Positions 54,571 through 62,718 of a stretch of DNA of 64,000 nucleotides are shown here, in pieces; within the stretch, counting starts at the first letter, position 1, and every line of letters begins with the position of its first letter. The stretch comes from Paenibacillus lutimineralis (GTDB taxonomy: Bacteria; Bacillota; Bacilli; Paenibacillales; Paenibacillaceae). The position numbers and the translations under genes were made by a program. Below the pieces are notes generated by a model. That model ran no database searches and was not told where the DNA came from. It saw nothing but the letters and a program-made list of their open reading frames with translations. The DNA lies in NCBI RefSeq assembly GCF_003991425.1, contig NZ_CP034346.1, positions 1,215,501 through 1,279,500 on the forward strand. Reading direction: 5' to 3'.

Positions 54571-56162
54571 GAATCATGATTGTAGACGATGAGACTTTCA
54601 TCAGAGTCAATTTCAAGACATTTCTGGACTGGAAGCAAGAAGGTTACGATCTCGTGGGTGAAGCGGCTAATGGGGAAGAAGCTCTAACAAAGATCGAAGA
54701 ACTTCAACCACATGTCGTATTTCTCGACATTCGGATGCCGGTACTTGACGGACTTGGCGTGCTTCGGCAGTTGAAGCAGAGGAATGCTCCCTGCAAAGTG
54801 ATTATTCTTAGCAGTCACAACGAGTTTGACTATGCCAGGGAAGCGCTCAGACTGGGAGCCTGCGACTACATTCATAAGCCTAATTTGACACGAGCTGCGG
54901 TGTTTGAAGCATTGGACCAGGTTAGGATGCAACTCAGGCATCATGTAGAGGAGGATCAACTTCCTGTGCAGCAGGAGAAGAATCGTAACGATCTGAAAAC
55001 ACTCTTTTTACGTGATTTGGTTATCGGTGTAATTCGTCATAAATGGGAGATCGATCAGAAGACGGAGCAGTATCAGCTAGAGCTGAAGCAGCCTAATGTA
55101 TGTTGCATTGTGATGTATATCGATCACTATGAAAAGGTGACGAAGCGGTATAAAAGGGGAATGGAGCATTTGCTCGGATTCTCGATCCTGAATATTTTGC
55201 ATGAGATACTGAACCGGTATGATGAGCTGGAATGGTTTCAGATGAGTCCGAAGGAGCTAGTGTTTCTCCAATCCTTTTCTAGGGTGAGAAGTATGAATGA
55301 AATACTGGAGGAACGCTGGAGATTGGTCCACAAGATTGAAAAAACGCTGAAGCAATTTTTGAATGTCCATGTCAGCTTCAGCATCAGTGGATTGCATTCC
55401 CGTCTCCTCGATATCCCCAAGGCTTATCATGAGGCGCAGGAGGCGGCAGAAATGCTATTTTTTGAAGACCGCAGCAATGTTGTGTTCTATGAACCGGCTT
55501 GTATCGGGGATAGGAAATCCATGGAAATGCTGGTCTCATACGAGCAGCGGATCAGGAAGGTGGTCACGGACAAGAAAATAGCGGAAGCGATGATCATGAT
55601 CCATGAATTATTCGCAATGATAAAAGAGCGGCGTCCGGCAGGGCGTCAAGAAATATTGGACCTGTCCGTCAATTTGTATTATTTAATTCAATCTCACCTG
55701 AAGAAAGAGAATACGGGAGGAAAGGCTGCTGGCGTACAGGAGTTGATGTCCGCAGAGCGGGTTGAGCGCTTGCATCAGCTGCTCATTGAGGAACTGGAGC
55801 AAATATCGGAAAGTCTAGCGGAGGATGCCACGTCGTCCAATTATAAGATCAAGCGGGTACTCGACTACATTCATCAGCATTATGATCATGATTTGACACT
55901 TGATGAACTGGCCGATTACGTTGGATTGAACAATAGCTATCTCAGCAGAATTTTTAAGGAGCAAACCGGTTCCATGCTGATTCCCTATATTAATCGTTAC
56001 AGAGTGAAAAAGTCTTTGGAACTACTCAAGGAAGGAAAGCTCAAGACATATGAAATTGCAGAAAAGGTCGGTTTTAACAGCACGGATAACTATTATATCA
56101 GCTTTAAAAAGATGTATGGGCTTCCGCCGAATGAATACCGAAAAAACTGCATGGGAAAGTAA
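54567..56162 (+). CDS. Response regulator with AraC-type DNA-binding domain (second locus)
   Basis: 531 residues. The receiver (1-120) has DDE, phospho-acceptor Asp54 in VVFLDIRMPVLDG and Lys in YIHKPNLT. A central region (about 125-420) includes a helical segment of unknown fold. The C-terminal AraC domain (about 430-531) has LDELADYVGLNNSYLSRIFKEQTGSMLIPYINRYR and TYEIAEKVGFNSTDNYYISFKKMYGLPPNEYRK. Starts inside the kinase stop codon. Its likely targets are the shared elements at 47838 and 56178; the latter lies only 16 bp after its own stop. Confidence 0.93.
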   Translation: MRIMIVDDETFIRVNFKTFLDWKQEGYDLVGEAANGEEALTKIEELQPHVVFLDIRMPVLDGLGVLRQLKQRNAPCKVIILSSHNEFDYAREALRLGACDYIHKPNLTRAAVFEALDQVRMQLRHHVEEDQLPVQQEKNRNDLKTLFLRDLVIGVIRHKWEIDQKTEQYQLELKQPNVCCIVMYIDHYEKVTKRYKRGMEHLLGFSILNILHEILNRYDELEWFQMSPKELVFLQSFSRVRSMNEILEERWRLVHKIEKTLKQFLNVHVSFSISGLHSRLLDIPKAYHEAQEAAEMLFFEDRSNVVFYEPACIGDRKSMEMLVSYEQRIRKVVTDKKIAEAMIMIHELFAMIKERRPAGRQEILDLSVNLYYLIQSHLKKENTGGKAAGVQELMSAERVERLHQLLIEELEQISESLAEDATSSNYKIKRVLDYIHQHYDHDLTLDELADYVGLNNSYLSRIFKEQTGSMLIPYINRYRVKKSLELLKEGKLKTYEIAEKVGFNSTDNYYISFKKMYGLPPNEYRKNCMGK

Positions 56163-56177
56163 AATATCACGGGAATA

Positions 56178-56221
56178 TGTAAATATCCTCTGTTTGCCTC
56201 ATGATGCGCGCTAGCTAAGAT
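56178..56221 (+). promoter_or_regulatory. Second-locus promoter before the binding-protein gene
   Basis: TGTAAATATCCTCTGTTT (56178-56195) matches the element at 47838 in all but one position. TAAGAT (56216-56221) follows after exactly 20 bp, as at the other promoter. A weaker half copy (AGTAAAATATCACGGGAA) lies 20 bp upstream at 56158, inside the end of the regulator gene. Confidence 0.7.
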
Positions 56222-56273
56222 GAAAGTAACACCTCTCAAGGTGAATTCACTTGAAATAAAGGGGAAGTGACAG

Positions 56274-57548
56274 ATGAGAAAGAAGGTATTCCTGTTATTA
56301 TGCTCCCTAATGCTGGTGCTGACTGCAATAGGATGTGGATCCAAATCCACTGAAGGCGGCGACACGAACAGTGCTGCAAACGGCGCTGGAGAAGCAAACG
56401 GGGGAAAGAAAGAAATCATCGAAGTAACGATGGCTTATTGGGCCAACGCTTCGGAGCAAAAAAACTTTGAATACATGATCGATGGTCTAGAGAAAGAGTA
56501 TCCAAACATTAAAGTTAAAATGCAAATGTACCCGACCAGCGATGAATTCTGGAAAGCGATTCCGTCGGCGATTGCTGCAGGAGTAGGTCCGGATATCATT
56601 GCGATGTCGGATGAAGGTAACTACGAATATATCAAAAAAGGCGTTCTGGCTCCGCTGGATGAGCTGATCACTACGGTTGGATTTGAGAAAGACCGAATCA
56701 CATCATCGCTGTATAAAGGCTGGACAGATGACAACAAGCTGTACGGTATTCCTTATGATTCATCGACTTCCATGCTCGCAATCAACAAAGCGATGCTCGA
56801 GAAATCGGGAATTACGAAATACCCGGAAACGATGGATGAGGTTGTTGAACTGGCGAAAGCCATGACAACGAAGGATGTCAAAGGGATTATCGGCAGTATT
56901 GATCCATTCCACATCACTCAATATGTTCACGCTTTCGGTGGAGACTGGGGCTTCGGTAAAACGATTAACTCCAAAGAGAACATTGCTGGTGTCCAGTTTT
57001 TTGTTGATCTGTTCCTGAAACATGGCGTGGCTATCGCTCCGATTGAGGTAGGCGCTCCTTGGGACGGCGAAGTATTTAGCCAGGAAAAAGGTGCAATGTC
57101 CACGGCAGGTCCATGGTATGTCGGTCACTTGAAAGAAGCGAATCCGAATATGCAAATGATCGCCCTGCCTATGCCTAAAGGCACAGTAGAAGCACAAAGC
57201 GCTTATTCGCACGGCTTGTCTATCCTGGCTGGCAGCAAGCATAAAGAAGAAGCTATGCAAGTTATCAAATATGCACTACGTGACGAAGCACAGCTGAATG
57301 CGATTGAGGCGGTTGGATATTCTCCTGCAGTATCTCCCTTGCTTCCTAATTACCTGGAGAAGAACCCTGAGCTGAAGCCAGTATTCGACAACATGGAGAA
57401 AGTAGGCATGCCATTTGCATATCCTGAGCAAACCAAGGCGTTCCATGCAGATCTTCTTAAAGGGGTAGAGGAAATTATCTTCAAGAAAGACGGATTGACA
57501 GTTGAACAATTGCTGAACGATCTCCAGAGCAAGTACGGAGAAAACTAG
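56274..57548 (+). CDS. Sugar ABC transporter substrate-binding lipoprotein (second locus)
   Basis: 424 residues. A lipoprotein signal (MRKKVFLLLCSLMLVLTAIGCGSK) has lipobox TAIGC. The mature part is a family-1 solute-binding protein (VTMAYWANASEQKNFEYMI, GPDIIAMSDEGNYEYIKKGVLAPLDEL, KGAMSTAGPWYVGHL). ATG 56274 follows GGGGAAGTG. It lies after the kinase/regulator pair and before the SLH glycosidase gene, and shares a promoter element with the permease operon at 47973. It therefore most likely delivers the product of the surface glycosidase to those permeases. The ligand is unknown, presumably an alpha-glucoside given the GH65 enzyme. Confidence 0.93.
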   Translation: MRKKVFLLLCSLMLVLTAIGCGSKSTEGGDTNSAANGAGEANGGKKEIIEVTMAYWANASEQKNFEYMIDGLEKEYPNIKVKMQMYPTSDEFWKAIPSAIAAGVGPDIIAMSDEGNYEYIKKGVLAPLDELITTVGFEKDRITSSLYKGWTDDNKLYGIPYDSSTSMLAINKAMLEKSGITKYPETMDEVVELAKAMTTKDVKGIIGSIDPFHITQYVHAFGGDWGFGKTINSKENIAGVQFFVDLFLKHGVAIAPIEVGAPWDGEVFSQEKGAMSTAGPWYVGHLKEANPNMQMIALPMPKGTVEAQSAYSHGLSILAGSKHKEEAMQVIKYALRDEAQLNAIEAVGYSPAVSPLLPNYLEKNPELKPVFDNMEKVGMPFAYPEQTKAFHADLLKGVEEIIFKKDGLTVEQLLNDLQSKYGEN

Positions 57549-57556
57549 TTAAAAAC

Positions 57557-57593
57557 GGTTGGACTTTGGATGATCAAGGTCCAGCCTTTTTTT
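57557..57593 (+). terminator. Hairpin between binding protein and SLH glycosidase genes
   Basis: GGTTGGACTTTG pairs with CAAGGTCCAGCC (wobbles) around GATGAT, followed by TTTTTTT. The glycosidase start is 27 bp further, so it probably acts as a partial terminator within a shared transcript. Confidence 0.75.
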
Positions 57594-57620
57594 AAAAAAA
57601 TGTAAGAGAGGAGAAGGATT

Positions 57621-60600
57621 ATGAAAAAATCACTTACCAAGGTCATTACCATCATTTTGCTCATGGGCCTGTTGATCACAACGATTGGCCCGGTATACTC
57701 AGCACATGCCGCACCTGAATTGCAGATAACAGAAGAGCAGGTACTTGAACCCGATTCGAAGTTAGCGGAAGACACGGTATTGGCATCTGACTTGAAGTTA
57801 GAGGGTGGCCAGGTATTTGGCGAATTTCCGCTGGATCTGACACAATTAGGGGACGTGGATTGGCTTCATCTTAAAGGAGATAGAGACATCACTGAAATTA
57901 GGAAGTCGGGTCAGAGCTCGGTTACTTTTAGTGTATACGGGGAAACGGGAACCGAGGGTAAATTGAATAACGGCGGAGATACGGACTACATGTCCTATTC
58001 CTGGACAGGTGGGATGCCAGGATTTGAAAACGCTATAAAGGATACCGGATTCGGTGTGTTTTTCCCAAAGTCGAGCCGTGCTCCGGGTGACTACAAGGAT
58101 GTCGGTTGGAATGTAACGATAGCTCCGCAGCCGAAGGAATCTACCATTATATTCGGCGTGGGCATGTGGCAGGCTGAAATGAATATCAACATTTATTTTA
58201 ACGATGAGCTGAAGGCTTCCAGCACGATTCATGCAGGCGGAGCGTCTAAAGTATACAAATATCAATTCAAAGTGCCTGCTAATGCGGAAGTTAAAGTAGA
58301 AGCACGCCAAACGAAAGTTTTATCCCAGTGGGGGAACATGTCCTTTTCCGGCCTGGCTGTAAGCAGTCAAGATATTGCCGACAAGCTTGAATTACAGAAC
58401 GAGTACAACAGAGTTAAGGATATGACCCAGGGACTGTATACGGATGCAACCTGGCAGCCTTTCACAGTCGCTAGGAACAAGGTCAAGAATGTTCTCGCTC
58501 AACCGCTTGCTTCGCAGCATGAAATTGACAGCGTTCTCAATGAATTGCAAGCTGCACAACAAGCTCTGGATAAGAAAGACACAAATATTAAGATAGACTT
58601 TATGGGGAATATATCTGGCGGGTATACGTTGGGTTCTAAAGGGGATCAGGAGGACAGATATCAAACCTTTACCCCTAAAGAAGACTTTGAAATGGAATAT
58701 GTTCAAGTAAGGGTAATCAGAGAACACGAGCCGGTTAGTGATCTGGTCGTGAAGCTGTATGCTACAGATACTCAAGGATTGCCGACAGGAACCGCATTGG
58801 CAGAAACAAAGGTGAAAGAGAATCAGGTTGTAAGCAGCGAAATTACAACCGTCCCATTGTCTTACTTCATTGAAGGAGGCAAGCGTTACGCTATTGTATT
58901 AACTCAGGAAACTCTTGGCTCTGGAGAATACCGCTGGTATATCATGAACAAAAATTCGGAATCAAAGAGTGAGTTTTATGGCAAATCAGCATATGGTAAA
59001 TTCGTACCGGAAGCTGATCTTGGAACAGGGTTGATGCGCATTATCCAAAAGAGCGATGTGGATCGAAGCGTTCTTCAAACACTGGTGAATGACGTCGAGC
59101 AATATAATCGAAAGTTGTTCACTGTACCAACCTGGTCTCAATTGGATAGCGCCTTGAAAGAGGCTAAAGAGCGCTTGAGTGATGTAGATGTCAAACAAGA
59201 GGATATAAACTCGGCCTACGACAGGCTGTCTAAGGCATTTGAAAGCCTGCAGCAGGGCTCAGGGCTAAATGAGGTGGCCAACATCATTGAAGCCATCAAC
59301 AGTGTGGAATTGAATGGGTATACGAGCGAATCGACGGCTGCCCTGAATCAAGCCGTTCAGGAAGCAAAATACTTAGGAAACACGGCTCCAGATAAAGATC
59401 GGATTATAGCCTATTCCAAAGTCATGAATGCCTTGGACGAATTGAAGCCGGTGGGTAAATATCAGTATGAATCCAATCCGAGAATGACAGCAGCTTTTGG
59501 CTTTGAAGGCGATAAGAATGCCTCGCTCGGATTCCTTGACGGATCGTACCAAATCGGCGGCTCACGTCCGGAACAGCATGGTCCCATCGCTCCGAAGCAG
59601 ATGGTGACCTTTGGTGTCACGGACGCAACCGACGTTAAATGGTATAATGCCGAAGGTTATTTGCCAGCATTTATCCACGAATATTCCAAAGACGATATGG
59701 ACTTCAAAATCGAATCATTCGGCAATAAGCAAATGGTTGACGGCAAGGATTATGTTATCGATTATTCGAGAATGACCGTTACGAACCATTCGAATGAGAC
59801 ACGTTTGCTACCAGTTGTGTCTAAAAACCTGATTCCACTTAATGCGGCAGCGAATCAGGCGTATACGATTGAACCTGGCGAGACGATCGGTAGAGATTAT
59901 GCCATTGAAGCCGATAAGTATGAATACTTTGATGAAGGCAAAACCTCTTTTACTTCATTAACGATAGAGCAAGTAGCCGGGCAGGGCAATTTTGATAAGA
60001 ATTACGCCTCAATGAAATCGTATTGGGACGACCGACTGTCAGCAGTAGTTAATATCGATCTGCCGAATAAAGAGTTGGTGAATGCTTTTAAAGCAGGATA
60101 CATCTACACGATGATAATTAAAGATGGCAACTATCTGCATGTCGGGGAGAACGGGTATGCGAGATTGTATTCGCACGATACCATCGGAATTTTGGTTCAA
60201 TTGATTCAAAGTGGAGACTTTGCTTATGCCAAGGAATATTTGAAGAGCGTTCCATTAACCGGAGGAATCAATATTGAGACCGGTGAAGTGGACGGGAACC
60301 TGTACTGGGATGCCAACTGGAAGCTTCCTTGGGCATATGCTGTATATTTGAGCAAGACGGGCGATACGTCCATCTTCAAGGACCTTATGATTGCAGATGA
60401 TGGAACGGAAGGTAACGTGTTCGATAAGAGAGTCAAATACAGTGCAAGAAGTATTCATGATGATCGTACGGGCGACGGCCAGATTATGAAGAAGACATAT
60501 GCGATCGACGATCCGGGTTTTTGGACAGTTGACAACTATGCTGCGCTGACAGGTCTTGCTTCATATGAATATATTACACGTGAGCTGTATGAAGCTGAAA

Positions 60601-62594
60601 AGAACCCAAGCTATTTGGAGGAGGCAGAGTGGGCCAAGAAAGAATATGAGGACCTGTTGGCGGCGTTCTCAGCTAGATTAAAAAAAACAATTAGGGACAA
60701 TGATCTGGATTATATCCCGGCTTCCGTAATACAGACCAATGATCAGAACCGGATGAAGGAACCTAAGGATGCGAACTGGGCTTCCATGTTTATGGGCGGA
60801 AGATGGCTATGGGATGGATATTTGTATGGCGCGAACCAGCCTGAGGACAATATTAACCTGCAGATGCTGGACGATACGTATACTTATGGTATTGAAAGAC
60901 GTACCGTAGCAGGAGTAACCGATTCACCGTATAACTTTGGCGGTTACCCTCACGGTTATTATTCCAGTTCTTACAATGCTGGATATGGCAGCGCTGCGCT
61001 TCGTGGAGAGCAGTATAGAGACATGGGCATTAAAGCCTATGAGTTCATGCTTGAAAACTCTATGAGCGGACCATTTAGTTGGTGGGAGGGTGTTAATTAC
61101 CCTAATGAATCAAGCCCTTGGGCAGCAACCAATGAGAAGCTTGGCGTTCAAAATACACCGGGCGGCGGCGGATCAGCCCAGCATATCTGGGGTCAGTCCG
61201 TCAATTCTAAAGTACTGGTCGATTCTCTGATCGCAGAGCGTATTTACGATCAGAACACGAACTACGAAATTATCGTAGGCCGTGGTATTCCGAAAGAGTG
61301 GGTTATCGATGCGGCTAATAACAACAATGTAGTGGCTAAAGTTCATAATTATCCAGTATTCCAAGGTGGTAGAGCAGGATACGATGTAGTTAGAAATAAC
61401 AACAAGCTTGAATTCACTTTTATAACCGATCTCACCCAAGCCAAGGCAGGCACAAGTAATGCAGCTTTTAGCATTCAATTGCCTAGCATGGTCAACAACA
61501 TTCTAGCGGCTTCCGTGGGCGAAATCGACAATTCCAAGGGAATCGTCACTGTTCCGCTCAGCACGAAATCAGTCACAATCACGCTTAGCGATCTGCCAAA
61601 ACCTCCGGATGTTGAATTGGATAAAGAAGCCCTGGAAATTGGATTTGCTGCAGGCGATTCCAGTGCATCCGTCACCCAAAATGTAATCTTGCCGAAACAA
61701 GGACAGAATGGTAGCGTGATTACCTGGTCTTCCAGCAATCCGAAAATTATTTCGGAAACAGGTAAAGTAAGTCGTCCATCAAGCACCACTCAAGTTACGC
61801 TGACAGCTGCATTGACCAAAGACGGCAAAGTGGTACAGAAGAGCTTCTTGTTAACGGTGATCAAGGCAGATGATCAAGGAAACCCTGGAAATGGCGGGGG
61901 CAACAGCAATAACGGTAACAATGGTAATAATGGAACCAGTGGAAACAATGGAACCAGTGGAAACAGTGGAAACAATGGAAACAGCGGCAACAACAGCAAC
62001 AACAGCAATAACGGTAACAATGGGAACAATGGCAACAATGGCAACAAGCCTAAGTTCAAGGACATCACAGATCATTGGGCGACCGAAGCTATTATTACAG
62101 CAGTAGAACGTGGAATTGTCAACGGTTATACAGACGGAACTTTCCATCCGAACGCTGAGGTAAGTCGCAGTGAGCTAGTGGTTATGTTTGGACGCGCATT
62201 GAAGCTTCCTGAAGAAAATGCACCAGCTCTTTCATTTAAGGATACCTCCAGCATTCAGGCATGGGCGAAGTCCTATGTTGCCATTGCGGTTAAATCTGGA
62301 CTTGTTAACGGATATGAAGATAATACCTTCCGTCCTAATAGCAAGGTGACCCGGATGGAATTTGTAGCCATGGTCGCAAGAGTACTTGATTTGAGGACAA
62401 CTACGAATGAATCGCTTCCTTTTGCTGATGCTGATCAAATCCCTGCATGGGGGCAGAAATATGCTGCAGCAGCTTATGAAGCAGGTCTGGTTGAAGGCAA
62501 AGGTAATAACAAGTTTGCTCCGACCGATGCCGTGACAAGAGCGGAAGCGGTTACCTTGCTTCTTCGGATGTTGCAATATTCGGCTTCCGAATAA
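57621..62594 (+). CDS. Giant SLH-anchored putative glycoside hydrolase
   Basis: 1657 residues. A signal peptide (MKKSLTKVITIILLMGLLIT, cleavage near AHAA) is followed by an NPCBM-like beta domain (about 70-252). Helical FIVAR-like repeats stand at about 255-320, 483-545 and 551-613, with a beta-sandwich at 325-480. A beta-sandwich plus (alpha/alpha)-barrel-like region (about 615-1270) has LYWDANWKLPWAYAVYL, YAIDDPGFWTVDNYAALTG, WASMFMGGRWLWDGYLYG and GPFSWWEGVNYPNESSPW, resembling six-hairpin glycosidases. I cannot place it in a GH family. An atypical Ig domain (1328-1415), an Asn/Gly-rich linker (1419-1475) and three SLH repeats (from about 1479) end it. It is presumably displayed on the wall and supplies the adjacent lipoprotein and permeases. 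AGAGGAGAAGG precedes ATG 57621. Confidence 0.85.
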   Translation: MKKSLTKVITIILLMGLLITTIGPVYSAHAAPELQITEEQVLEPDSKLAEDTVLASDLKLEGGQVFGEFPLDLTQLGDVDWLHLKGDRDITEIRKSGQSSVTFSVYGETGTEGKLNNGGDTDYMSYSWTGGMPGFENAIKDTGFGVFFPKSSRAPGDYKDVGWNVTIAPQPKESTIIFGVGMWQAEMNINIYFNDELKASSTIHAGGASKVYKYQFKVPANAEVKVEARQTKVLSQWGNMSFSGLAVSSQDIADKLELQNEYNRVKDMTQGLYTDATWQPFTVARNKVKNVLAQPLASQHEIDSVLNELQAAQQALDKKDTNIKIDFMGNISGGYTLGSKGDQEDRYQTFTPKEDFEMEYVQVRVIREHEPVSDLVVKLYATDTQGLPTGTALAETKVKENQVVSSEITTVPLSYFIEGGKRYAIVLTQETLGSGEYRWYIMNKNSESKSEFYGKSAYGKFVPEADLGTGLMRIIQKSDVDRSVLQTLVNDVEQYNRKLFTVPTWSQLDSALKEAKERLSDVDVKQEDINSAYDRLSKAFESLQQGSGLNEVANIIEAINSVELNGYTSESTAALNQAVQEAKYLGNTAPDKDRIIAYSKVMNALDELKPVGKYQYESNPRMTAAFGFEGDKNASLGFLDGSYQIGGSRPEQHGPIAPKQMVTFGVTDATDVKWYNAEGYLPAFIHEYSKDDMDFKIESFGNKQMVDGKDYVIDYSRMTVTNHSNETRLLPVVSKNLIPLNAAANQAYTIEPGETIGRDYAIEADKYEYFDEGKTSFTSLTIEQVAGQGNFDKNYASMKSYWDDRLSAVVNIDLPNKELVNAFKAGYIYTMIIKDGNYLHVGENGYARLYSHDTIGILVQLIQSGDFAYAKEYLKSVPLTGGINIETGEVDGNLYWDANWKLPWAYAVYLSKTGDTSIFKDLMIADDGTEGNVFDKRVKYSARSIHDDRTGDGQIMKKTYAIDDPGFWTVDNYAALTGLASYEYITRELYEAEKNPSYLEEAEWAKKEYEDLLAAFSARLKKTIRDNDLDYIPASVIQTNDQNRMKEPKDANWASMFMGGRWLWDGYLYGANQPEDNINLQMLDDTYTYGIERRTVAGVTDSPYNFGGYPHGYYSSSYNAGYGSAALRGEQYRDMGIKAYEFMLENSMSGPFSWWEGVNYPNESSPWAATNEKLGVQNTPGGGGSAQHIWGQSVNSKVLVDSLIAERIYDQNTNYEIIVGRGIPKEWVIDAANNNNVVAKVHNYPVFQGGRAGYDVVRNNNKLEFTFITDLTQAKAGTSNAAFSIQLPSMVNNILAASVGEIDNSKGIVTVPLSTKSVTITLSDLPKPPDVELDKEALEIGFAAGDSSASVTQNVILPKQGQNGSVITWSSSNPKIISETGKVSRPSSTTQVTLTAALTKDGKVVQKSFLLTVIKADDQGNPGNGGGNSNNGNNGNNGTSGNNGTSGNSGNNGNSGNNSNNSNNGNNGNNGNNGNKPKFKDITDHWATEAIITAVERGIVNGYTDGTFHPNAEVSRSELVVMFGRALKLPEENAPALSFKDTSSIQAWAKSYVAIAVKSGLVNGYEDNTFRPNSKVTRMEFVAMVARVLDLRTTTNESLPFADADQIPAWGQKYAAAAYEAGLVEGKGNNKFAPTDAVTRAEAVTLLLRMLQYSASE

Positions 62595-62626
62595 AATTGT
62601 AAACGGTACAAAAAGTAAAAGTCAGT

Positions 62627-62672
62627 TAAACGGCCTTAGTCCTGAGTTCGATTGGACTGAGGCCGTTTAGTT
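62627..62672. terminator. Bidirectional terminator
   Basis: TAAACGGCCTTAGTCC pairs with GGACTGAGGCCGTTTA (one wobble) around TGAGTTCGATT. It separates convergent genes ending at 62594 and 62719. Confidence 0.88.
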
Positions 62673-62718
62673 TCCTCTTTACTGCGAATAACCGATTGGA
62701 TTCCATTAATCTTCACTT

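Noticed and set aside
61876..62046. AAC/AAT-GGx microsatellite-like stretch
   Set aside because: It is an in-frame Asn/Gly/Ser linker of the SLH protein, a usual hinge before SLH domains, not a separate repeat element.
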